Source: Amoeboaphelidium protococcarum (Eukaryota > Aphelidiomycota > Aphelidea). From it: a stretch of DNA of 64,000 nucleotides. The notes under the pieces were generated by a model, which saw only the letters and a program-made list of their open reading frames with translations, was not told the origin of the DNA and searched no databases. The position numbers and the translations under genes were made by a program. The DNA lies in the NCBI GenBank assembly GCA_023515745.1, contig JALECJ010000255.1, forward strand, positions 568,001 to 632,000, read 5' to 3'. Position 1 is the first letter of the stretch; each line of letters starts with the position of its first letter. Of this stretch, positions 1-11,331 are shown piece after piece.

Positions 1-805
1 ACAGGTATGATTTATATTAGGTCTACTTATGGATTATACTAATGTGACCTCGTATTAATGTAGTCTATCTGTAAAAGATCCGGATGCAAAGTTGGAACTT
101 GTGCTTGGACATGTGTCTCTGTTGACTGACATCCTATTGTCCAGAGATGAAAAGTATCTACTCACTGCTGATAGAGATAAGAAAATTCGTGTTTCCTCGT
201 ACCCGGACTGCTATAATATTCACGGGTTCTGCCTGTCACATACCGCGTACGTTCGCTGTATGGTGTAGATTCCAGAGTAGAGGTTACTGATATCTGCTGG
301 TGGAGATGGGCGATTGATTTTATGGGACTATGTGAAGTGCCAGGTGTTGTGCGATATTCCATTGTTTGAAGACAACGATAGCTTCTTGCATATTCGCTAG
401 ATCTTGCTATTACTTGACTCGAAATTCTGTTTTGTTGTGTATAATGATAGTTCTGTCATTAATGTTTACCAAGTTGATGTAAACGGATAGCAGCTGTCTT
501 TTCATCAGCAATTATAACTGAATGGCAAAGTTGTATCACTTGAAGCTCTGCACGATAATGCGTTCATAGCTTCATTGGATTCTGAACCTTATATGGTCAC
601 TCTTTAAAGCGATGAAGACTAAAAATTCAGCGTCTCAAATTAACAGTTATATGATTAATTAAAGAACGCGATCAAAGCCAATGTTTAAGCTATGAGTAAA
701 CCATTTGATATGACATTGTACCTTTGTGGTATTGATGAGCGCAAGCAGGTGGAATAGCAGGCTGAGAGAGACAGAACGTACAAGAAGATGAAAAATCAAA
801 AATGA
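1..805 (+). CDS. TRM82: TRM82/WDR4, non-catalytic subunit of tRNA m7G methyltransferase (5' partial)
   Basis: WD40 partner of Trm8/METTL1, which makes m7G46 in tRNA. The window cuts off the 5' end. I read exons <1-4 and 64-805, with a 59-nt intron 5-63 (GTATGA...TGTAG, TACTAAT-like branch point). The second exon shows the family hallmark block YLLTADRDKKIRVS followed by a WD repeat (SAGGDGRLILWDY). The frame crosses many TAA/TAG codons, read as Gln, and ends at TGA 803-805 after a basic tail. It is convergent with the next gene, 46 bp between stops. The family assignment is good; the first exon junction is less certain. Confidence 0.8.
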
Positions 806-851
806 AGTAATGAAAGGTTAGATTATGCTAAAATATATATTAACACCTAGT

Positions 852-2668
852 TCACATACAAGTCTCAAACTTACCACCGCAGTTGATGCACTTGGGATAT
901 AATCCATCTTGTGCACTATCCCAATTCTCAATATCTATATACTCCACCTGCTTATCTATATCGATGAACTAGGAGCATTTCGCCTTGCATCTCACACATT
1001 GTAATGTTTTGAAGGGATCCACTAACACTTCGCCAGTTCTCTAACACAAAGACCAGTAGTGAGATTTAAAATCTTCGCCAGCATCAGAATCTACACATTT
1101 CACCTAATAATCACTTCCCTCGACTGCGACCAATGATCGTCCACATACTGCACAATCACCAAACTCAGCTTCGACACTTTAATTTAATACATTATATGCG
1201 TGAGCACTTTCAGGAATAATTGGTGTATCTTATTAGCTTTCCAGATTAATGACAAGTAAACACGTCTCCCTTTGATACTCAGGTGTAGAATTAAAGTCCT
1301 TCAGATTCACCGGTCGAAAGGATATAACCATCTGCTATCGAGAAGATGATGATAATGCAAGACCTCTGAATTTTGGCGTAAATCCACCCCGCAAACTTAA
1401 TGGCCGGCCTATGTCCAATTAGTCATCAGTAGATGATGCTTGAAATTACAAGAGATCTTCATACAACGCGCTAAAAGTGACATTATCATTAACCATAGAC
1501 ATCTTAACAGCACAGTGAAGATACCGAGTCTTCTCCTAATCCACTGATATCACATTATCCTCGTCAATAAAAAAGCTTAGTAAACAACCGTCTTCAGTGC
1601 ACAGCGTGAATTGGCGATGACCATTAGTACAAAGTCCAGATACTGAGTGCTTAGATGCAATATTAAATTCGGATGCCAATTAACCATTTAACGCAAACAG
1701 CTTAACATGGCCCGCATACGCAAGTAATACATATTATTCATCAATAAATCTCGCGATTCGAGGGGTGGAATATTTTTATGACAGCAGAGAATACTGTTCC
1801 ACTATGCACCATTACTCGTTTGGTGAAATCACTACCAACTCTGTAGAACCCAAATTGCTGGTGAGACAAACATATAGTTGATCTTGTATAGATGCACACT
1901 CCATAGATTACATTAGCTGAGCCAGATCTATATTTCTAACAATCGTCAGCTTCAGATTGAACGGATCGTATCGCCAAATGGTCAAATATGACCGCATCTC
2001 TCTATCGTTACTGTTAAGTCCATGACACAAGGTGAAAATATAAACACCGCCATTGACAAGAATCCAACAGCAATCTACGATATCAGCACCGGATTTATCA
2101 TGCATGGTCTGCGTATTCAGTATCTAATTCAAGCATAAAGCAACCTCATACTTTGACTAATGACGCGTCAGTAAGAGAAAACACTCGCCATAAGCATTCA
2201 TTGTCAGGAGTGAACAGCCATGCAGAAGGTGGCTTTAATCAGGACCAAATGCAACCTTCTTGATCCAATTCTACTTAAATGCCTTGGAAGAGAATCGCTA
2301 ATACTTAGAATGGTGTAATTACTACTTACACTCATTTACTGGAATTTTCAGAGACTAAAGCAGAAGATTTTCATTACTACTATTCGCCAGTAATATCTAA
2401 TCATCCATCGCCACTGCAATCTGCCCATCAGAAGACTGCTACACCGCGTCAATGGCCTAGATATCGCCTTTTATTCTAGATCTATACATAATTGTAGATA
2501 AATATATGGATATCTGTTTAATTGTATTAATGAAAATCTACAAAAATACAACCAAGATTTCAATTGGAACAATTCGCTAAAGTGCTCTCCTGAAATTTCT
2601 CTCTTCAACTCGACGCGACAACTTACCGGTAAAGCTGTGAGCGTTTCGCCCCTTCTCCATTCTTTCAT
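852..2668 (-). CDS. TFIIIC-type zinc-finger protein (GTF3C4/Tau-like)
   Basis: 575 aa in two exons (2668-2627 and 2537-852; intron 2626-2538, GTAAGT...TTTGTAG, 89 nt). The intron is supported because it moves the frame into the long downstream reading. The N-terminal half looks like a beta-propeller (SSDGQIAVAMDD; later TIWRYDPF). The C-terminus carries paired zinc knuckles: DCAVCGRS, then a His-Tyr-Trp-Ser-Leu-Cys block, CVRCKAKC and KCINCGG. This order resembles the zinc domain of TFIIIC-associated WD proteins (RNA polymerase III initiation). An alternative start is the Met in STIMYRS inside exon 2. Zinc domain reasonably sure, exact family moderate. Confidence 0.6.
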
Positions 2669-2746
2669 TCAAAAGGACCTTAAGCTCTCTGCTTGAACTC
2701 TTGTTTGTTTTACATTGGAAATATTCATTTTTTATCTGTATTCAAA

Positions 2747-4087
2747 ATGCAAGCTAGCAGTAGTAATATCAATAATAACAATAATTTTGGTGGTAATCTC
2801 AGTGGAGGAATGTTGGTGGTCAAGGCTTATTGCCAGTCGGAGATTCGGCGTATTCCCATATTCAACAGGGACCTCACTTATGCTGAGTTGTGTATCATGT
2901 TGAGCCGGCTGTTTAAACATCATTTGAGTAAAGTCGAGTCGTCTAATTATGATAATACAATTGCTGATGGTGCTAGTAATGGTAATAAAGATTAATTGAA
3001 GACTATTGAGAAGCCGCCAGAGTTAGTTCTCAAGTACAAAGATGATGAGGGTGATTGGATTGAGTTGACTGATGACATGGATGTGTAGCACGCCATTCAG
3101 CTGAGTAATGTGTTCCATGTCAAGGTTTAGATTAAGCGTGCAGATGGTACGAATAACGATGATGATTATATTGACTGGGCTGAGATGAAGGATACCATAA
3201 ACTAATTGAAGAACCAAGTTGATGAATTGGTCAAAGTGTTCTCTGCAGTCTCCGAGGCATCATCGTCTTCACATAAGAACAAGATGCCATGAGATGAGGC
3301 GGAGTAGACGGCTGCGGCTTTATCAACTAAACCGTCTGCTCCATCTATTAAGCCTCTATCTACTCGTGATATGGCTGACTTTCTTGGCTAGAATGATACG
3401 GTGGATTCCTCAACATCCTAAGACATAGTTTAGCTATAACAATAGTAGTAGTAGTAGTCTTTGAAAGATTCCATGTAAAAGGAGGTGCAAGTAAGTGAAG
3501 TTAAGCGTAATTCATTGACTAGCACAGCTGCAGCTCTGGGTGATTTAAGGGTAATTACATCTGTGACTAGTGTAACAGGTGGTTCCGGAGTTGATGACTA
3601 AAGCAGACGTGGTGTTGTTGCTTCTCAGTCATAAATCTAATCACCACAATCTCATTATGGCGGAAGCATGCCTCCAGGTTAACAATATCCTGTTTATCCT
3701 TCAGATTATGGTCACTAGCAATAATAGTATTAGCCTTATTAGTAGTCTTAGGCACCTTTATAAGCAGGACCAGGCAACTAGATGCGTTATTAGTAATAAC
3801 AATAATACAATACTGGTTATCCGTCTCAGGTGCCTCATCAAGGACTCTAAAATGATTACCAAAATATTGCGTAGACGCCTCAGTTGCCTTTACAATAGCA
3901 GAATCAGCCACATATACCTTAGTAGCAATAGTAATATTAGCGTTAGAACTCTGTATAGAGACAGTAGTCTATCGATCTGCCTGGAATCCAAATTTAGAAT
4001 TTGCCTCCATCGTTGTAAAGGTAGCATTAGCAATTGCAGTAGTAATCACAACATTAGCATCACGGTTATCAGAGTTAGCAAAAGTGA
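2747..4087 (+). CDS. TFG: TFG homologue (PB1 domain, coiled coil, Gln/Pro-rich tail) with an in-frame TGA
   Basis: TFG organises COPII carriers at ER exit sites. An N-terminal PB1 domain (residues about 20-125; block IRRIPIFNRDLTYAELCI, then LVLKYKDDEGDWIEL) closely matches the animal TFG PB1 domain. A short coiled coil follows (MKDTINQLKNQVDELVKV), then a long Gln/Pro/Tyr-rich tail, mostly Gln written as TAG, TAA and CAA. Total 446 codons, normal for TFG. One TGA (3290-3292, codon 182) interrupts the frame between coiled coil and tail; both halves stay in the same frame. It may be an error, a 60-nt non-canonical intron (3233-3292 is flanked by Gln/GT but lacks a good donor), or readthrough. 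The frame is also open upstream to an ATG at 2693, but 2747 has a better context. Confidence 0.8.
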
Positions 4088-4155
4088 ATATGCTCATGTT
4101 CATGCACGGAAAGTGGTAATGAGACAATATGTGTAATTCAAATTATATGTGTCAT

Positions 4156-5490
4156 TCATAATGTATCTTTAAGTAGAGTTTCCATAATTTTGCTCTTGTT
4201 TGTAATTGCAGATAATAATTGGAATTGTACATTCTGATAGCAAAGTGTGCTCACCTTGTCGATAGTCTTTCTAAATGGATTTCCAAACCAGGAGTTTGAC
4301 ACTTGTTTCACATGAAGTAACACGGTTCTATACTCTGTTAAATCTTCATTATCTAATTGACAATACTATCGAGTCTTCAATTCAGAGTTTATCTTTTGCA
4401 GCATCTAAACTTCTAACAGAAGAGACAAATCACGTCCATTCTCTACTATCAAAACGGCTTACATTGTGCCATCATCAATAAGAAACTTAGCTGCCCCATA
4501 TGTATTAACTAATGAGTTACTGTTAGAACGCGCACTGCCCTATGAGTCTTTAGAGTATACGTACAGTTCCAATGAAAACAGGCGCATCAATTAACAGCAT
4601 ATCAATACATCGTTCACATCTCTCTAGGACGCGTCATACAAAGACGTCAACTGATCAGGAATATCGAGAGCGTTAGAGTCCACCTCCTGATCTATTTGAG
4701 CATTGTCTTTTAACATTTTCATTAGACCATTGTAATCAGCACAATGTTCTTGGACAAGTTTAACGCGACTTAGAGGAGTACAAATTAGCTTGTTTTTACG
4801 AACACAAAAGTTGTGAAATACTACCACCAGCTATCCATTCTGTGACAGCGATACCAACTCCTTTACACTCTCATGAACATATTGAGGTGAACTCTATACT
4901 TGCACTGTGTCTGAAGATAGACAATCCTTTACCACGAATTAATACTCGGCACCGTTCAACTATTTCTAATGAATTACCAAACCGGCGAGTGAAACAATCG
5001 AATCGCGTTCTAATCGTTTCGCGTCTCTCACGGATGAAATGTCGCACCGTTTCACTTGAGATCGCAACACATCAAGCGCAGTCTTGGATTAAACGCTCAA
5101 TTTGAGGTCTTTCTCCCCAATTCGAATTGCATGAGCATCATCTTTTTCATTAAACTCTGAAACAGCCAAGACCGCGTCATTTAATAATACCTGATCCATC
5201 GCATGCGCTTCATTAACGGACTTTACGTGTGCATTGTCAGTACTTTACTTTACATTTTGTACGAAACTCACTAGAATTACAGTTCCCACGTCATAGTCAC
5301 AGTCTGATCCATACTTTAATTACAAAATTTCTATAGAGCTTGGGACCAAGTTCACTACTTCAGACTCTACTTTCACCTGTAAACAATTCACCTTATAGTA
5401 CACGTACACACTTCGAATGTAAATTTATTCAATAACAGCTAGAATTTATTACTGGCCACTTGGGATTTCATCCTGATTATTGAGAGTCAT
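4156..5490 (-). CDS. Unidentified 444-aa protein with OB-fold-like segments
   Basis: A single open frame, ATG 5490 to TGA 4156, rich in TAA/TAG as Gln. I recognise no family by name. Two stretches look like alternating beta strands of an OB fold: SLAGLVIHQKQLNGAEYQF followed by a V-rich strand, and NGQLVVVFHNFCVRK. That, with the lack of any enzyme motif, would fit a single-strand DNA-binding scaffold such as a telomere protein of the POT1/CTC1 kind, but this is inference only. No membrane segment or signal peptide is visible. Lies tail-to-tail with TFG (68 bp between stops) and downstream of SBDS on the same strand. Confidence 0.6.
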
Positions 5491-5648
5491 TGTCAGCACT
5501 AATGACTTTCTGTATTTAAAGGGTACGGTTAAATTCAACGTGAAAATGAAACAAAGACACGCAAAGAGACTTGAGGATGAAATGAAATACATACCACTAA
5601 CAAATCCTCACCAGTAAATAAACACGCATCAAAAGTTTATTGCTGTAT

Positions 5649-6428
5649 TCAAAATTATTATTACTAAACAGTGAATGATGAAGTAGAGGATACAGTATCT
5701 GACTCATTGTTGACCGATAGTAAATCAACACGTCCTCCCTTAACATTCTACGTCAAGTCAATAACAGATTTGTAATGCCCTGGATCAATTGTGAATTCAA
5801 CCACATACTCATCACTAAAATCTTCATGAATAACGTCAGCATTGAATGATGTCAGCTTGTCTTTAACCACTTTCTTATCTTTGACAGGCACACGCACCAT
5901 TAGCCGCATTTTGGCTCTATTAATTGGCACAATGTTCTTCTCTTTGATCAACTTTATAATTTCTATCGCCTGGACCTTTGAGCTCTTCTACGATTAAATA
6001 TTATAATTGATATCATTAAGACACTTGTCGATGATTGACGTGGTATATGGCCGATTAGTGCTAGGATTAATGCTCATATTGACCACCAGATTGACAATCT
6101 CTTTTCTCAACGCGTCCAACTGATTATTCCGCTCCTGAGTACTCACCTGCACCTCACCCTTGCGCAATATCTCCATGACAGCAGTGTTGATGTCGCGTGT
6201 GCCAAAACACTTTTCCACTTCATCCAGCGATGCAGTCTATCCTTTGCTGACATTCGTGAAGATTGTGTGCACCTGTAGCACTTCTTCCACATTAGTCTCC
6301 ACGCCGTTGCGATACTCTGTCACCTTGTTGGGGATACCGGCAATCTCGAATCTCTTGCCCTTCTTCCTAAGTCTTATAACACTCACATTTGTGAGCTTTA
6401 TCACGTTACTCGGCTAAAATATGGACAT
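5649..6428 (-). CDS. SDO1: SBDS/Sdo1 ribosome maturation factor
   Basis: Releases eIF6 from nascent 60S subunits together with EFL1. A single exon of 259 aa, the usual family length (about 250). It begins MSIFQPSNVIKLTNVSV, matches the family along its length, and includes the highly conserved KCFGTRDINTAVMEIL and RKEIVNLVVNMSINP blocks and the C-terminal MRLMVRVPVKDKK ferredoxin-like domain. Several Gln residues are TAG/TAA; the tail ends in four Gln codons (TAG TAA TAA TAA) and Phe before TGA 5649. An ACGCGT hexamer sits about 75 bp upstream of the ATG. Confidence 0.95.
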
Positions 6429-6594
6429 GTTATACGATATTTAAAGTGCAGATGTTGTAAAAATGTATCAAAAACTGCTTCCAAGAAGAAGATCACTGGA
6501 CACGCGTCGAGCTAAGTTGAGCTGATTGTCGTAAACAACACTGATCCTATAACTAAAAGAAACTCCATTTTAAAATCACAAAAAAATTATGTAT

Positions 6595-8068
6595 TCATTA
6601 CTTAATCTTGATAGATTCAGATTGTACAGCAGGTAAAAGAGGAAGCATAACACGTTTCCATTGATAGTTCCAAGTCTGCTCTTCTGACTGATACTTTGCC
6701 TCTACGTTCTACCTCAACGCGCCGAGTAACTTTCCACCACTCTTTTTTGATAATAATTCCTACTCATACATATAGAGATAATAACTACAATAATCATTAT
6801 GAGAAAACAACTTACTGTAAGACAATCAACGAGTTGATCGCTGGTACTGAAAAGCTTTCCAGTAACATTGTAGTCAATCAGCTCATGAATCGCCTTGTAC
6901 TTGACAGAGCACACAGGGAGACCAGCACCAAACATATCAACTACTTTCATAGGCAGATCCAGTCCACTACTGGAGGTATGAAGACTTATTCCTAAATCTG
7001 CAATGGATAATAATTTATGATAATCATCCATTGAAGGCAACCACGCCTGAACAATCTTTACGCGCTGTAGCTTCATCGAGTCAATCTTGGCAGCATAATA
7101 TTCACGCTATGGACCTTTACCTACACCACTCAAACTCGCAAAATAGTATAGCAGATCTCTTTCAAAGCAAATTTTATAAAGACCATACCTGTTATAACGG
7201 CGAGAATTGGAGAAAGTGATTAGGGATCTTTCAAAGATATACTATCGTAGAGGACGAGTGCATCCAATAGAATTCCGAAATCCTCATCAGCAGTCCAACT
7301 GGTACTGCTTACAATAAGGCGGTAGTTTTATTGACTAATCTGATTTAATTCCGCAATACTCTAGCTGAGATTATCTAATTAGAGTCGCCGATCATCATCA
7401 GACAACTTACGTGGTATGGAAGCAGGTTTGTCATACAGAACCATCACTTCACCTCTAACCTTCACATCATTCAAGAGAAAATCTCTCATATACTAGCTGA
7501 CGCAAAGGTGAGCGTGTGCGTACCTACCAAACGTGAATTCAATCAATCGAGCCAGACGAACGGCCCAATGCTTTGGCGACAATTGCAATGCCATGATAGA
7601 GTATCCAAAATTATGCCAATCTATAATCAATTTGCATCGAGTCAGTAGACACACTAGCTGCACAACGGGCAGAGTCGGTATGGCAGGTGGATTTTAGATC
7701 AGAAGATATTGCAAGCGAAATGTAGCCAACCACAGCAATTGAGTTAAAAGTATGAAAGTCTGCAACAGAATCTTCACCGGAGCATAGGCCAAGTAGAGCA
7801 AGTTAGAGGAGCCCGCTGGAAGACTGTATGATTGTCGGAGCGATATAATTTCTATATTGCTGTCTTGAATTATAGTATCAGGAAGAGGGCTCTCTACATG
7901 GATTATATTAAAAAGGTGTAACAATTTGATTGAATGCATATCAATAACCTTACATACATATCCAATCAGCTGAACATTAAATCCACTCCGCGATAAAGAC
8001 TTGACGTGGTTCATCATTCGGGGAGATCTTCCAATATCGCCAAGTACCAATACTCCAACATGAGCCAT
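6595..8068 (-). CDS. ALG1: ALG1 chitobiosyldiphosphodolichol beta-mannosyltransferase
   Basis: Adds the first mannose to the dolichol-linked N-glycan precursor at the ER. 449 aa from three exons: 8068-7189, 7120-6816, 6759-6595; introns 7188-7121 (GTATGG...GTGTAG, 68 nt) and 6815-6760 (GTAAGT...GAGTAG, 56 nt). Both junctions restore conserved motifs: AVITGKGPQREYY across intron 1 and the C-terminal block across intron 2. Other hallmarks are VLVLGDIGRSPRM at the N-terminus, DWHNFGY, and SSSGLDLPMKVVDMFG (GT-B nucleotide-sugar loop). A hydrophobic segment around residues 90-115 fits the ER anchor. Length equals the yeast enzyme. Confidence 0.93.
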
Positions 8069-8185
8069 AGCTAAGATTATTGTTAAGCGTTACAATAATA
8101 GTAAGGTCAGATTTCTCTGCTTGTTTAAAGAAGAATTTACTATGCAACCTCACTTTTATTTTACCGAGCGCGAAATTAAATCGAA

Positions 8186-8752
8186 ATGATGGATTAAGAT
8201 AACAGAGATGTCCGCACTAAATCGGCTATAACGGACTAGTTTAGGTAGTAGTATTAGCGCATTGAATCCCTTCCGGTGTCTAGTCAAATGAAAAATATAT
8301 ACAGACTAAAGCTGTTATCTGAGATGACTCAATTGTATAATTAAGCGACACTTTTAGTGGATGGTGCACTCCGATAAAGCGATTACGATATCAACGCGTT
8401 AGAGAGACACGCATAGCTACTTGAATACAGAGTTAATTCTATGCGATAATCTCTCGAGTAGTAGGGCGGTAATACTGTTGATAACTCCTAGTAAATGGTC
8501 AATGCAGCAGATGAAGAGGACCTCGTATCATCGCGACAATAAGATGATCTCGCCGGGACAGAAGATGGATAGTCTAATTTAAATGACAGCGATCAGCATA
8601 TTGATGATGTTGATGATGAGATGGTTGATGAGAGATATGTCCGATTTATCAGGTTACACAAGGTTGGTGCATCCATTACGTAATTGCAACAGCAGATTTC
8701 AGTCGAAGGCTTAGACGTGGATGAATTCAAGAAGTTGATTGGCAAGCAGTGA
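8186..8752 (+). CDS. WASHC3: WASH complex subunit 3 (CCDC53) homologue
   Basis: Small coiled-coil subunit of the WASH regulatory complex, which drives Arp2/3 actin on endosomes. 188 aa, no intron; tandem ATGs at 8186 and 8189. The central coiled coil (INALERHAQLLEYRVN) and the C-terminal block DERYVRFIRLHKVGASI ... SVEGLDVDEF match the CCDC53 signature, in which an aromatic-rich VG helix is followed by EGLD. An acidic Gln-rich linker separates them. WASH subunits are absent from most Dikarya, which supports an early-branching lineage. TGA stop at 8750. Confidence 0.75.
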
Positions 8753-8962
8753 TCCATTGATTGGCCCGCATGATTTGGCTCAGGTGTGAATTACTATATT
8801 TGTGCCACACTTGCTTTAAATACCTACTCTTATTCTCAATGATTTGATTGATTAAATTCACGATCTTAATTTTGCTTTTATACTAATTGGATCAGTGTAC
8901 GCATCACGAGTATAACTATTAAAGCTTACATTATAAGCATTATAACTCACGCATTTATATAA

Positions 8963-11074
8963 ATGATATCGCGCTTTTTATTACTTTGCGTGGCAGTGCT
9001 GTTCAGTGCTTTAAATAACACGGCGGCCCTCTCTCTGGATTTGCGACAATATGAGGTGGCACTTTAATCTCTTCTCAGTGCGGCTAATGTGTCCAGCAAT
9101 GCCTCATTAAATGCTTTCAAATATCACTCCATGAACAATGCTTCTAAAGTGTAAAATAGCTACATTATAAAATTGAAGGACAGTGTGGATGCGTCCATTG
9201 TGGATAAGGTCGCTGGACTTCTCTAGCTAATGGGATTGAATATCGTGCAGAGATTGGCCAATGTGTTTAATGGATATTTGGTGAAGGTGAGCGTGTAATT
9301 GCCATTGGACCAGCTGAGGCGGATACCTTACATTGATTATATTGAAGAAGATTGCCGTCTCTATCATCAGTAAACTCAGGAAACTAATAGATATATGTGG
9401 GGCTTAGACAGAATAGATTAATAGGATCTGCCGTTGAGTGGGCAGTTTTAATTCAGCGCCACTGGACAAGGAGTTACTGCGTATACAATTGATAGCGGTA
9501 TTGACTCTGATCACCCCGAATTCAATGGCAGAGCCTCTACTGTCTACGTATCTGAATCTATAAAGTCTGAGGGTTAAACCGATTGCACCAAACACGGTTC
9601 GCATGTGGCTGGTATCATTGGTGGTACTAATGTTGGTGTGGCAAAGCTAGTAAAAATTGCTGCATTACGCGTCGTCGGTTGTGACTCTGTGACCCAAAAT
9701 TCTGATGTGGTGGCTGCCTTAGACTGGATTCTAGCCAACAATAAAGGTCCTGCGGTCATTAACATTTCCCTGGGTCAAGGAGCTAATCCAGATGGCACGT
9801 ATCCCGTCATTTAGTCTTTGGATGCTGCGATCAACAGAGTTGCGAATGCTGGTATCGCTGTTTTCGCAGCTGCGGGTAACTCGAACAACAATGCATGTAC
9901 AGGCACACCGGGTAATACTCCATCTGCTTTCAAAGTTGGAGCCATCGATAATAGTGACAATAGAGCTGCCTTCTCAAACTTTGGCTAGTGTCTCAGTCTG
10001 TTTGCTCCTGGCTCAGATATTCTTTCAGTCAGTGCTTATGGTAAATATCGTGTTATGAGTGGTACTTCTCAAGCTACGCCTTTTGTGGTTGGTATGGCGG
10101 CTTTGTACTTGGAGAAGAATCCTCAGGCATCACCTAAATAAGTCCTAGATGCTATTGTCAAAGCCGGTGTAAAGGACAAGTTGAAGAATGTCAGGAATTC
10201 TCCCAATGTCCTTCTGCAACAAATGTTTGCTGATGGTGAATCGGCACAGAATTTGGTAAATCTGGCTGATCCGAATTCTCTGGTTCCTCAGCATGGGAAT
10301 CCTAATAATATTATGACATACGTGTTGTATGCATTGCTTGGTATTGGAAGTGTGTTCTTTCTTGCCATGCTGTGTATCTGCTTTCGGAAGTATAAGACCA
10401 ACAATCAATAGAAAGCTGATAAGAGTTTCAAGGTTATGTCTATGGCTCCGCCTCAGTAGCCGAACATGCAGCAACTACCGTATCCTGGTAATTTCGCTGG
10501 GAATGATTCTCCTGCAGTCTACTCACCATATGGATCAAGACAAGCTCTGCTTCCGTAGGGCATGAACTACCAGCCTCAGCAACAGTAGCCATTTGGATAC
10601 CAATAGTAGCCTCCGTAGTAATTCTATCCACAGCAAGCTGCACTCGCGTATTATAAAGACTCTCCGTTGCCAGATACTCCGCAAGCAACTCCGAAGCCTT
10701 TGAGATTGATGAAGCCATAAAAGCGAAAGATTGTGCACTCATTCATTGCTGCAGACAGGAAAAAGTCGCGTGCTGAAGACAATGCTGAGGATGATAATGA
10801 GTTTTTGATGCCGCAGCGCTTGAATCCAAACCAGATGCCTCAATGGAATCGTGCCAACGTTCATAATAGTAATTATAACCTCAATCATCCAAGACCGATG
10901 CGGCAAGTTGTAATTCCCTTGAGATCAATTACGCCGCCGCCGATTTAAACTCCTCGTCTGTATGATGAAGATCATTTGAGACACAAGTACGCTCAAGACG
11001 ACACTCTGATGACTACTGATGTTGCTTTTAGAACTCTCTTGCCACCATCTCCTCTCAAAAAAGTGAAACAATGA
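8963..11074 (+). CDS. Membrane-anchored subtilisin-family (S8) serine protease with Gln/Pro-rich cytoplasmic tail
   Basis: 703 aa in one exon. Order: signal peptide (1-22), I9-type inhibitor propeptide (SYIIKLKDSV ... IPYIDYIEED), proteinase-K-like catalytic domain with Asp (YTIDSGID, near 177), His (TKHGSHVAGI, near 211), oxyanion Asn (AAAGNSNNNACTG) and Ser (MSGTSQATP, near 367). After the catalytic domain comes one clear membrane segment (about 450-473, YVLYALLGIGSVFFLAML) followed by about 230 residues rich in Gln, Pro, Tyr and basic residues, including a KPQKRK patch. Fungal proteinase-K homologues are normally secreted and end after the catalytic domain, so the type-I anchor and long tail are unusual. 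The tail is Gln-rich largely through TAG/TAA codons. Confidence 0.9.
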
Positions 11075-11331
11075 TGATGATGATGCTAATTCTATGAAAT
11101 ACAACCGTTTTATTATTTTACCCCTGATTTTGCATCTTTTCAGACACCGTCCTCTCTCACTCGCTCACTTCTCTCTTCATTCCTCAAAATTGTCGAGTCG
11201 TCGTTTCGGCTCGGTGAAATTTCAGGGGACGCGTAAGAAGCGCGCGATTTTCGTTTTTCTTCTTTTCTTCCTCAAAAAAATTATAAAATTCGTGTTTCAC
11301 GAGATTTTTTATTCTACTCCTGCCTGACTTG

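Noticed and set aside
3579-4136. A 185-codon frame inside the TFG tail, same strand
   Set aside because: Out-of-frame reading of the Gln-coding TAG/TAA/CAA repeats; the in-frame reading gives the expected Gln/Pro tail.
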